The notes beneath the pieces were generated by a model. The model was not told where the DNA came from and did not search any database. It worked only from the letters and a program-made list of their open reading frames with translations. From contig NBIV01000021.1 in assembly GCA_003194525.1 (NCBI GenBank), forward strand, positions 248,001-312,000: DNA of 64,000 nt, read 5' to 3'. Shown piece after piece: positions 34,071 to 42,770 of this stretch. A program made the translations under genes and the position numbers. Positions within the stretch are counted from its first letter, which is position 1. Each line of letters starts with the position of its first letter. Origin of the DNA: Gracilariopsis chorda (Eukaryota; Rhodophyta; Florideophyceae; Gracilariales; Gracilariaceae).

Positions 34071-34485
34071 AATAGTTAGAGTAACCCAAAGAATTGCAAA
34101 TGAGTAGTTCACTTTGGGCAACTTGCCTCAGTATCTTGTGATAAAGGCCATGACTACGAGAATGACTAAATCCGACTGACTTTGCCAAAACTCTATGACA
34201 AATGACAATAAAGATAGTGACTAAATTCAGTCAGAAATATGCCCCTGATTTTGACCCGTCGTTTAGTGGTTATACGGTTAAAGACCCCCAAAGTCTCATC
34301 TGTGCTCCTCAATCTGTGGGAAGCCTTCTTTCTACTTTTCCATTCTCTGAATGACTCTGAGTGGCCACTATGAGAAAAATTTGTCAAGCAAGTGGATTAT
34401 GGACAAAAAGCGCTTTCTGCGCTTTCGTTTTCAGTCTTTCAGAGCATCTCCACCAATGCCATCAAAACATTAAATTATCATACAA

Positions 34486-34962
34486 GTGGAAACGGCCTCC
34501 GGCCGTGGGCGGCGCTGCGCACCGCGTTGGTTTTGTAGCTTTGTGTATTTAGTAGCGTTCGGAGGCTCTCCGAGCACTTTGCTCGCTTGCGCTCGCAATA
34601 GCGCTCGTAGAACCACGGAGCGCCGCGGCGCCGAGAGTATGTGGAGCCGTAGGGGTTTGTGTTTAGGTGCTAAAATTGACTGCAGTGCCAGCCAATGATG
34701 AAAAAGCGCGACACGTTGCTTTTTGTAACTGGGTGGCACTGCAGTCATTATGGGAGTGCCAGCCAGTAAGTAGGAAGCTTTGCTGCTGCTGCTGCTGCTG
34801 AATTTTTTAAATGGTAGGGAGGCTTTGCGCCAAATGGCAGTTTTGCAAGCGCGTAGAGGGGCATACAGGGCGGTTTATTGGCGCACCGCCTCCCGTCAAT
34901 CAAGAACACCCCCCTCATAGATGTGTAAATCATTAAGAGTGGGGTGTTGAGATTTGATTTAT
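34486..34962. repeat. Foldback-family repeat, copy 2 (single arm, inverted)
   Basis: It aligns to 22335-22802 in reverse orientation: GTGGAAACGGCC, then the GC-rich block, the GCAGTGCCAGCCA pair, (CTG)6, TTTAAATGGTAGGGAGGC, GCCTCCCGTCAATCAAGA and ACACCCCCC. It ends with AAATCATTAAGAGTGGGG, similar to the right end of copy 1. Only one of the two arms is present, so this copy cannot fold back on itself fully. It lies between the hAT right end and the Harbinger gene pair. Confidence 0.8.
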
Positions 34963-35254
34963 TAATGCACACCTTACATCTCCACCGGTGTAACAAACGA
35001 ACGAACCAGGGTGCATCGAAGCATATATCAGGTTCATATTCTCAATATATGGAACTGAAGTATAGACCTCGAGAGCAATGTGTCATCTACGTGGTGTTGT
35101 CCAATTGGGCTTTCACAACTCTGTTCCCGCCAAAATACCGAAACACTGTGTCTATAATAGCCGCTCTCCAAACACAATATTTTCAACCCAAAGTTCAGTC
35201 AAGATCGCAGTATCACTTTATTACCGAACCTGCAATCAAATCCTACAAAACACC

Positions 35255-36262
35255 ATGACCAACACCTCACCTTTATCAAACGGCAACATTCATCTACCTA
35301 AAAAGCAGACACCAAGGGGTGCCGGCTTAACCCCCGCCGAGGACCGACCAATGGCACAAGCTTGGATCTCTTCCAGTAAAAACGCTATATACGGTGCTGA
35401 AAAAAAAGGAGACAAATTTACCGAGAAGGTGCCACGTCTTTACAACAACATGTTCAAACCCGCAAACAGAGAGTTCAGGTCAATCCAATCAGTACAAAGC
35501 CTTACAAAACTTATTATTAAGCAGTGTACTCGCTTTTTTGCATGCTATGAAAGAGCCGTACGCAACAAAACTTCTGGGACTTCTTCGTCCAACATGGTAC
35601 AATTGGCCTCTGCGTTTTTAAATGGAAGGGAACGTCGCGACGCACTGGACGATTGTGGGAAACCTTTCCGATTTGTTGCAGCATCAAAGGTTCTCAAAAA
35701 TAATGATAAGTTCCGAAATGTTACTGTGGAACAACGAGATGAAGGTGGAATTAAATCTGTAGAAATGGGTATACATAAATTTAGTTCGCATTCCAACCTT
35801 GGATCGGATAATATGTGCGAGGATGCAAACCTCAATACCACCGACACTGGCTCTGATCTGAATATCAGTCCTCCCAAGAAACCTACAGGCCGTCCTGTAG
35901 GACGTAAGCACGCTAAAGTTGAACGCAGTCGTGAGAAGTATAATGAGACTAAGCTACGCTTTGCTGCACAGTCTATGGAAGCTGTAGTGGAACGCAACAG
36001 GTTGCTTAAAAGGAACTACGAAATAATGCTCCTTACTTCTGCACCGGATGGATGTGATATATCGGACTTACTTGAGTACTTCAAAATCATGAGAGCACAT
36101 GCCCTCGAAGAATTACGAGTGGCATGCAAGAAGCAGCGCTCTGACAGTGACTCTCAGACTGAAGTCTGTAATTCTCAGCGCTCTGAGGGAACTGATGACT
36201 TCCATAGCTCGAATCCCGTTCTATCCTCTGCTAATGAGAAGCGTGTAGTGGAAGAAGTCTAG
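35255..36262 (+). CDS. Myb/SANT-like DNA-binding protein of a PIF/Harbinger element
   Basis: A 335-residue uninterrupted frame from the ATG at 35255; an upstream in-frame ATG at 35078 would add 59 unremarkable residues. The N-terminal third follows the Myb/SANT-like plan of Harbinger ORF1 and NAM-associated proteins: RGAGLTPAEDRPMAQAWISS, IYGAEKKGDKF, VPRLYNNMF, FRSIQSVQSLTKLIIKQCTR and FFACYERAV, then RFVAASKVLKNNDKF. A basic GRPVGRKHAK segment follows, then a charged helical region (KYNETKLRFAAQSMEAVVERNR) and an acidic Ser-rich tail. In PIF/Harbinger transposons this protein recruits the transposase to the ends and to the nucleus. The convergent transposase gene (36466-37628) is 203 bp away and broken, so any activity would need a transposase in trans. 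Confidence 0.75.
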   Translation: MTNTSPLSNGNIHLPKKQTPRGAGLTPAEDRPMAQAWISSSKNAIYGAEKKGDKFTEKVPRLYNNMFKPANREFRSIQSVQSLTKLIIKQCTRFFACYERAVRNKTSGTSSSNMVQLASAFLNGRERRDALDDCGKPFRFVAASKVLKNNDKFRNVTVEQRDEGGIKSVEMGIHKFSSHSNLGSDNMCEDANLNTTDTGSDLNISPPKKPTGRPVGRKHAKVERSREKYNETKLRFAAQSMEAVVERNRLLKRNYEIMLLTSAPDGCDISDLLEYFKIMRAHALEELRVACKKQRSDSDSQTEVCNSQRSEGTDDFHSSNPVLSSANEKRVVEEV

Positions 36263-36465
36263 AGTTTAGTTTCCATGGACACCATTGAATATTTCAATGT
36301 ACTGAGAGTAAATTGTTTCCAAATGAGTCCCATATGTGTGTGCTTCATGAATAGCTGTCTCGTTTTGTAATACTCATTTCTATTTTCCGTTAGTTTCTGA
36401 ACCGAGCAAAGTGCGGCAAATGATCCGGAAGGAGGGCACATGTTATCGTGTGAACCTACTGCACT

Positions 36466-37628
36466 TTACATTGGCGAAATATTTTGGTCGACAGTCACAG
36501 AACTGCTTACGATGTCGTAATCTTCTTGTTTCTCGTCCCCAATCCTATTCTCCGCCGTCAGGTTATGCAATATAATGCAGCAACGCATTATATCGTGCAT
36601 CGTCTCCTTATACCAGAAACGGCTTGGCCTTGCAATCAAATGCCACTTGGACTGTAATACTCCAAACGCCCTCTCACCATCCCTCCTGCCAGCTTCTTGG
36701 TACCGTGCCATAAGCTTTTCCTTATGATTCGAAGGTTCTGACACCGTGTGCACAAACATTGGCCACTCTGGGTAAATACTATCTGCAAACCAGTGGGGTA
36801 TATTTCGCCTTGGACCACCAAGACTATAGTCTAGTGGTAGAGGGTTCCTCTCTGAGGCAATGTCGCTCGCGAGTGGTGAAGCGTCCAACACGTTTATGTT
36901 ATTTAAACTGCCAGGCATTCCAAAAAAAACCCATGACATATCCGTAGATTGTAGTCTGCGATGTCCTCTAAATTTATCGCCGGTTCCTTCTATTCTACTT
37001 GATACTGACCCTGCAAAACAGTTGGGGAGTTTTTCCACTTCCATTTGCAACAATCAATACTACCTAATAGCCCCGGAAACCTTCTCTTTTCTGATTCTGA
37101 AAAAATTCGTTTCAAATCGGATGTTGATGGGTAACGTAGATACTGTGTTCCAAACGCACAAACAACAGCCGAAGCAAAGCGTTTCAAACATTCGTGTGCC
37201 GTCGACTCTCCGAGACGGAGATATTCATCTGTAGAATTCGCGGCTGAGCCATACGCCAACATTCAAAACACACATGTCACCTTCTGCAAACTTTTCAACC
37301 CCCCACGCTTCGCAGAATCTTGCCTTTGAATAAAAAACGAGTCCTTCCCACATACCCCTTGCAATATCCTCTCAAAAATAGTGCGGATTACACGAGAACG
37401 GCGACGGAACTGTTCGTCGCTATAGGCAGAGGACACTGCGAAGTAGTCTTGATATAGCCGCTCCGCCCCTTCCTCTCTGTGGCGTTCTCGATTGGGTGCA
37501 CTGCCGGGAGTGGATCCTCCCCATGGACCGACATTTTCATCTTTATCACTGCTGCTCTCGAGCAGAGCCTTAGTCATTCCCTTTCCCGAAAATTTGCAAA
37601 GTTCGTCGTAGAAAATGTTGTTTGGCAT
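36466..37628 (-). pseudogene. PIF/Harbinger transposase (DDE_Tnp_4), broken
   Basis: From the ATG at 37628 the minus strand reads a ser/asp-rich start, then RLYQDYFAVSSAYSDEQFRR and IFERILQGV. It hits TGA at 37263-37265, in-frame with YGSAANSTDEYLRLGEST on the far side; an Arg codon (CGA) is the likely ancestral state. GLLGSIDCCKW carries the first catalytic Asp. A frameshift near 37040 precedes FFGMPGSLNNINVLDASPL, WFADSIYPEWPMFV (second Asp) and RRDGERAFGVLQSKWHLIARP (the Glu). So all three DDE residues are readable but in two frames with one stop. It pairs convergently with the intact Myb/SANT-like gene, the classic PIF/Harbinger two-gene layout. I could not find the terminal repeats. Confidence 0.87.
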
Positions 37629-37646
37629 GATTCCTATGTGCTTCAA

Positions 37647-38620
37647 GCAATGACTTGAGATATATCAAATAACTTAGCGGTGGGGAAGAACTATTGATGT
37701 GTAGCGTAGGCCCCAAATTACGGTACAAACCTGTACAGAATAAGGAACCCTGTCTTGGGCAGATCAAACTGTCACGCAGCTCCTTGGATGAGATGGCTCC
37801 TCTCCCAATTTGAGCGCAGCTTAGTACAGAGACTGTTTGCAAGAGGCTTGTACCGGAGATAATGCTGCACAGTTCGATTTAGCTTATGTTGGTACTGACT
37901 TTGCAGCATTAAACTCTTTGAACTCTTAGTCTTTCTTGCACAATGGTGTCTAAGCAAATAAAAGGCAAAGCCCGGTGTTCTCACCGACACACGTCGAAGC
38001 TAACTGCAAAAGAGCGACAGCAGAAACAAGTGAGGCAAAGAAGGCAGCACTACAGCGGCTTTGAACGGGCCCAGCCCAGCGGCGACACAGCGGTTATGAA
38101 CAAGTCGAGCCCATTGGCTTCACAGCGACTTTGAGCAAGCCGAGCAAAGCGGCGCCACAGCGGCTATGAGCGAGTAGAGCACAGCGACACCACAAGCGGC
38201 GGAGAGCAAGCTAAAATCGACGTCGTCTGCCGCCAAGACCCTTTGATTGGAGAGAAGCAAAGTGCGCAGAGTACGGCGTTGGAGATCTCCATCAGTTGTT
38301 CAAAAAATCTTTTTTGAAGCTGCCACTGAGAACGATACATTTGTACAGGTGTCTATGTGTTTGCTCCAAAAGTTACGGGTCCGGTGGAGATACTCTCAGA
38401 AGGGCTTTTCTGAAATAATATTCTTAAATATGTTATACAATTAGGTAAAACGGAACCAAAAAAGGACGTGCGCACGAGTGTACATGTTCACACTCATATG
38501 CGGTTCTCTTCTCCGCATTTATTTTCAGCTCTGTTTTGCACGAGAAAAGAGACCTTTCCAAAGAAAATGATGGGCTCGTCAAATGCATCATAAGGGCCAT
38601 ACAATTGGCGATGGTACAGT
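37647..38620. other. Flank between Harbinger pair and copia element
   Basis: No recognised gene. It contains the 35-bp minisatellite and ends in the copia target site ACAGT (38616-38620). An open frame from the ATG at 38583 runs into the copia element and appears to resume on its far side (see 44548). Confidence 0.4.
38052..38191. repeat. 35-bp minisatellite, 4 units
   Basis: Four units start at 38052, 38087, 38122 and 38157, each beginning ACAGCG and containing a TGA-x-C core followed by a GAGC or CAGC motif. The period is not a multiple of three and there is no coding role. Confidence 0.85.
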
Positions 38621-39145
38621 TGTGAAGAGATCGTAATTAGCCATTTGGTAGGACTGGATACAGTTGGCAGGAATCTACTCTACAGGCGAAATAAAGAGCA
38701 CAGGTGCTCGCAGAGGTCACTCCTTCTCTGCCCTCTTTTTTTGCTCTAGCTCCTCAACTATTTATACCTATCGCATCTAACTACGCGTCCTTTGCCGGTA
38801 TGGATTCAACAAGCTATTGTGTTGCATTTTCGATTCGGGGTTCCGTCTATCCCGATTTGGTATCGTGGATAGGCGGATGTCGCAGCGTAGCTATGCCTCA
38901 CATTAGGTCGTCATGGAGCTTGTTGCTGATAACGACTGGTGGTTGCGACGTGCTGGTGGTTGTGGCGTGCTGATGGTCGCGGTGTGCTGATGGTTGCGTT
39001 GTGCTGATGGTTGTGGACGTGTTTTCGCTGTGTTTGCTTTGCTATTGCTGAATGTCAATTGCTGAATTGCCTTTCTTTACTTAGTTCGCGTATTCGCTAT
39101 TATCTGCTTATTAGCATCGCTTAAGCTATTTTAAACATTGTCACA
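38621..39145 (-). repeat. 3' LTR of the copia element
   Basis: 525 bp; it differs from the other LTR only at 38638. On the minus strand this is the 3' LTR. It carries tandem degenerate TGGTTGYGRYGTGCTGA-type units (38936-39015 on the plus strand), as does the other LTR. Confidence 0.97.
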
Positions 39146-39153
39146 TCCCCCCC
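39146..39153 (-). promoter_or_regulatory. Polypurine tract
   Basis: On the minus strand GGGGGGGA directly abuts the start of the 3' LTR (TGTGAC), the expected place for plus-strand DNA priming. Confidence 0.8.
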
Positions 39154-39185
39154 GATCGCACAAGCGGAAGGTGGTGCGAGTCTGC

Positions 39186-42100
39186 TTATTGCCATGTCTC
39201 GCTGTTAACTGCATATCCGGACTCGACACTCATGCATAGTATGCCTGTCGCAAATATCTCGTTGAGTAGCGTCCACGTTTTCTGGTTACGCTTCGTCAAC
39301 GCGTCAGATGGATTAGTGTCACCGGCGATCCATCGCATGTAGTCTAGCTCGTGCGAATCAAAGCTATTGCGGAGACGCTGCACGGTCGGGCGTAGCCTGT
39401 AGTCCCTCGCTTCATGTAAGGTAGTTATGGTGTCGTATAAGCACCCAGAGCCTGTGCTGAGCTCGCTTCTCACCTTAGTGTTGCGGAAGATAGACATGAG
39501 GCCGTTTTTCACGTAGTATCCACGGTCGTCAGCCTCGGCGCACGCTAGTACTTCCGCTCCATACGGCGAGTAGCTCACCCTTTTCTGTTTGGCGCTGGTC
39601 CAGTCAAGGGGGTGAAACAGATCGAGCCCGCTTTTCCTTTTGATCCTGAGTCCGGTGATTAGTCCAGTCTGTCCATACCCTGTTGCGTCCGAATGATTAA
39701 ACGATGCATCCGAAAAGGAAGAGACGATGACTTCTTGGATTTCATCGGCTGGCGGTGGAACTTTGAACGTGATTTGCGGTTTAAGGGACAGTAGCTCCTT
39801 GAGCATGTCATTTGCTACAGTCAGTTCTTCCACTCGGATCTTTGGTATCATCTGCTGCAGGGCTGAGGTTGCGTATGAGGCTTGTGGCAAGACGGCGTTT
39901 CCAAGGAACATGAGCGTTGCAGCAAGCGATCGATATTGTGTCGTTTCGTGCTCTGTCGCAGCATCGAGTCTCTGTTTGCGTCTGGTTCTTGATAGTTCGA
40001 TGGGTCTCAGACGTTCGATGTAGCGAGCCATAGACATTACGATGTTCCCCTGTCCGTCTTGTTCGATCTCACAACCGTCGAAGTGCAGCATATCGTCGAT
40101 AATGACTTTTCCAACTTCAAAACGTTCCTTAAGCATGTCTGTGAATTGCTTCATCGCTTCCTTAGTACCGCCTAACAGGAAGTCATCTGTAACTTTCGCG
40201 ACTAGGAGGATGACGTTGCCACTTGTGTCGCGCTTCAGGAACAGCTGTGAGAGCCCTATAACTCGTTCCATTCCAATACGTTCTAACATCCAAGACTCGA
40301 TTGTCTTTTGCCATTGCCTGCCGGCGTCAGCAATTCCGTAAGGTAGCTTGTTCAATTTCCATAAAACACCTCTCTTTCCTTGCCATTCTCGCGGAGGACG
40401 GACGTATATCTGGCGCGTAATTGGCCCGCTCTGCAGGAAGGCACCTTTGATGTCGGCTGTGCCAATCCTGAATCCAAGGAACGTGACGAGGGATAGAAGC
40501 AGTCGAACTACGAAGAGTGGGGCGTTTGACGAGTCTTTCCGGATGTTGTCTTTTTCGTTATCATGGTTCCCGTGTGGAACAATGCGCGCTTTCAATTTCC
40601 GGTTGCCACTTTCGTCCGTTTTGAGCTTGTACACCACGTGTGATGTGATCACGTTTGCGGACCTGGGCACATCGTGGTCGAGTACTTCCTCATAGGCGTC
40701 AGTCCAGTTAGAGTCGTGTTCGGACTTCAGTGCCTCATCCAATATGAAGCGTGGAGCAAATGTCAGCTGCGTAGCTGTAACCTGTTTGGATCCGATTACT
40801 TCATGGATTCTCTCCAAGTCTCTAGATATGTCTCTTTGCAGTGATTGTCCTGTCGTGTCTTGAAGACTACCGTGCCGATCAGTAGTGGCGTAATCGCCAA
40901 TATCCCTGGCCCCCCCATCGGGACGGTTGGTGGTCGCTTCGGCAGACGGTTCTTGCGTGTCCCTGTTGGCAGGCTGCTGCCGTATGTCGTGGTTGGCGAG
41001 TAGGGCGGTTACGGTTGTAGTAGTGGTGGGATCTGGGATAGCAGCAGGGGTACCAGCAGTGGCATGCGGCGGAGCTTCGATAACAGCGGTAGCGGTCGGG
41101 GGCGAAGGCGGTGTTTCGATGATAGGTACTGCGGTACCAGCATTCTGTGCAATTACGGCGGAATCCTGCTGGTTGGTAGCAATGGAAGGGTGCTCTTCTG
41201 TCTGGTCGGTATTGTCCATTGGTTTGGCCAGTTCTTCCTCGAGAGAACACGACATGAGTTCGGTGGTGAGAGTACCCGTAGGTGCGAATCGGACGTCCTC
41301 GTACGCAACACGCATAGGGCGACCGCGGGAACTGCGTTTGACTTCCAAGTAGTGCGGGTGCGCGGCGATAACGGTAGGCTTTACCCATTCAACTGCTTCG
41401 TTCTGCTTGCTGGTGTTATAGAACACCCAGACTTGATCACCGCGGTTGAAAAGTGAAGGTTGGTGTCCTTGATGTGATTTGGAGTGCAACAGTCTCTGCA
41501 GTTTCCGGATAGCCGTCTGCTCCTTGTGAGCATCCAGAAGCTCTTGTGTAACAACGGTTTGCGGTAGTCCGACAACAGATGGTCGGTAGCCCCTTGCCAG
41601 TTCGAATGAGCTGAGCACTTTGTTGCCTGAGAACAAGTTGGAGAGAAAGGCAGCTCTCTTAAGAATGGTTTCTGCTGTTGCGTTGCTTGGCTCGTCATCG
41701 AGCTTACTGATGATGGCCTTAACTGTCGAGTTCTTTCTCTCAACAATTCCGGTCTTGTTGTGTCTGCGGGTAGGTCGTGGCTTGAATTCGATGTTGTGTA
41801 CTTGGAGAAATTGCCGAACGGTCGTGCAATTGTATTCGTCATCAGCGGAGATGGCTGCGGGTGCGCCATGGCGATAGATCCAAACCGTTTCAATGACGTG
41901 TATCATGGTCTGCGCCAACCGAGACTCACAGAGCGCGACCTCTGTGAAATTTGTACCGGTGTCTGTCATATTCATGACTGTGTGTTTCTTACCCCGAACA
42001 GTTGGGAAGAAAAAATCAATTTGAATTTCAACGTTGAATGCCTGATTAACATGTGAGAGAGAGACCTTTCTTGACGGTATTGGTCTCCCATTCTTCACGC

Positions 42101-42770
42101 ATACCTTGCATGCTGCAAAAACGCGCTCGATTGCGGCTTCGAGTTCATCGTCTATCATCCCGGCTTCGTTGCAAAGGGTTTTCATCTCCTCGGGTGTCGC
42201 GTGTGTGTAGCGGTGTACCCTTTTGCAAAAGGCTAGCGGCTGCCGTTTCGCATTTGCGTGTATGTTACCGAGGAGTGTCTTCTTGGTAGAAAGTGGGTGT
42301 GGTGCCAGGTCAAGGCGCAGTCTGCGGTCTTGTGGTACTATGTATGTGAACAGATAGCGGTAGGCGTCGTCGAAGGGGCGCCTCATTTCAATGTATCTTT
42401 GCTCTGCAAGATTAAACGTGTTGCAATATGCGCGGACCTCTTGCCCTAGAATAAGAGGTGAGTCACCGGGGACTAGGTCGAAGGTGAAGGAGGTTGGTTT
42501 GCCGGCATTATCGTGGACAGTGATGGACCACGAACAAACGGTCATTTTCGCTCCGAGGCATTTGTCTCCCCATCCATGGTAGTACCTTTCGCGCGGAGGC
42601 TCGATGTCAAAAGGTATACCAAGTATGTCGCAGATGGTGATTGCGTTGTTGATACCTCCAGTGGAGGTGGGGGCTCCTTCATCAAGGATTGGATTGGGAT
42701 CAGGTAGGAGCGAATCTAATCCCTTTATCGAAAATACGAGTTGCTCTGCGCGCCGCTTCCGCTGGGAGTA
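39186..42770 (-). CDS. pol: Copia pol polyprotein (protease, integrase, RT, RNase H)
   Basis: The frame is open from 42770 to the stop at 39186, about 1,194 codons; the first ATG (42545) lies after the protease, so translation must enter from gag, which overlaps by 46 nt in the other frame (pol is -1). Order: protease with LDEGAPT (about 42680; the usual D-S-G/T-G-A core is altered to D-E-G-A), integrase zinc finger (HRYTHA, then CKVC) and D-D-E core (EIQIDFF, ISADDEYN, GIVERKN), a Pro/Thr/Ala-rich linker, RVT_2 reverse transcriptase (LKARIVPHGNHD, TADIKGAFLQS, KLPYGIADAG, catalytic VTDDFLLGG in place of Y-V-D-D), and RNase H (SFSDASFN, YGAEVLACAEA, MRWIAGDTNPSDALTKR). No stops or frameshifts inside. 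Confidence 0.93.
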   Translation of the reverse strand, partial: YSQRKRRAEQLVFSIKGLDSLLPDPNPILDEGAPTSTGGINNAITICDILGIPFDIEPPRERYYHGWGDKCLGAKMTVCSWSITVHDNAGKPTSFTFDLVPGDSPLILGQEVRAYCNTFNLAEQRYIEMRRPFDDAYRYLFTYIVPQDRRLRLDLAPHPLSTKKTLLGNIHANAKRQPLAFCKRVHRYTHATPEEMKTLCNEAGMIDDELEAAIERVFAACKVCVKNGRPIPSRKVSLSHVNQAFNVEIQIDFFFPTVRGKKHTVMNMTDTGTNFTEVALCESRLAQTMIHVIETVWIYRHGAPAAISADDEYNCTTVRQFLQVHNIEFKPRPTRRHNKTGIVERKNSTVKAIISKLDDEPSNATAETILKRAAFLSNLFSGNKVLSSFELARGYRPSVVGLPQTVVTQELLDAHKEQTAIRKLQRLLHSKSHQGHQPSLFNRGDQVWVFYNTSKQNEAVEWVKPTVIAAHPHYLEVKRSSRGRPMRVAYEDVRFAPTGTLTTELMSCSLEEELAKPMDNTDQTEEHPSIATNQQDSAVIAQNAGTAVPIIETPPSPPTATAVIEAPPHATAGTPAAIPDPTTTTTVTALLANHDIRQQPANRDTQEPSAEATTNRPDGGARDIGDYATTDRHGSLQDTTGQSLQRDISRDLERIHEVIGSKQVTATQLTFAPRFILDEALKSEHDSNWTDAYEEVLDHDVPRSANVITSHVVYKLKTDESGNRKLKARIVPHGNHDNEKDNIRKDSSNAPLFVVRLLLSLVTFLGFRIGTADIKGAFLQSGPITRQIYVRPPREWQGKRGVLWKLNKLPYGIADAGRQWQKTIESWMLERIGMERVIGLSQLFLKRDTSGNVILLVAKVTDDFLLGGTKEAMKQFTDMLKERFEVGKVIIDDMLHFDGCEIEQDGQGNIVMSMARYIERLRPIELSRTRRKQRLDAATEHETTQYRSLAATLMFLGNAVLPQASYATSALQQMIPKIRVEELTVANDMLKELLSLKPQITFKVPPPADEIQEVIVSSFSDASFNHSDATGYGQTGLITGLRIKRKSGLDLFHPLDWTSAKQKRVSYSPYGAEVLACAEADDRGYYVKNGLMSIFRNTKVRSELSTGSGCLYDTITTLHEARDYRLRPTVQRLRNSFDSHELDYMRWIAGDTNPSDALTKRNQKTWTLLNEIFATGILCMSVESGYAVNSETWQ

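Larger units (their letters stand above)
27465..34247 (+). mobile_element. hAT transposon with a nested piggyBac insertion
   Basis: The element is bounded on both sides by the identical 8-bp duplication ATTTTGAC (27457-27464 and 34248-34255), the length hAT elements make. Its ends are imperfect inverted repeats: left CAGGCCCGTATTCCTGACTG; right, read inward, CAGGGGCATATTTCTGACTG (16 of 20 match), with the CAGG start usual for hAT. Sub-terminal GACTGA/TCAGTC copies are dense at both ends. Inside, a BED-finger hAT transposase reads on the plus strand, but a piggyBac element (29312-33050) splits it. Without that insert the hAT element would be about 3.0 kb, a normal autonomous size. Its transposase has several stops and frameshifts, so it is now inactive. 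Confidence 0.93.
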
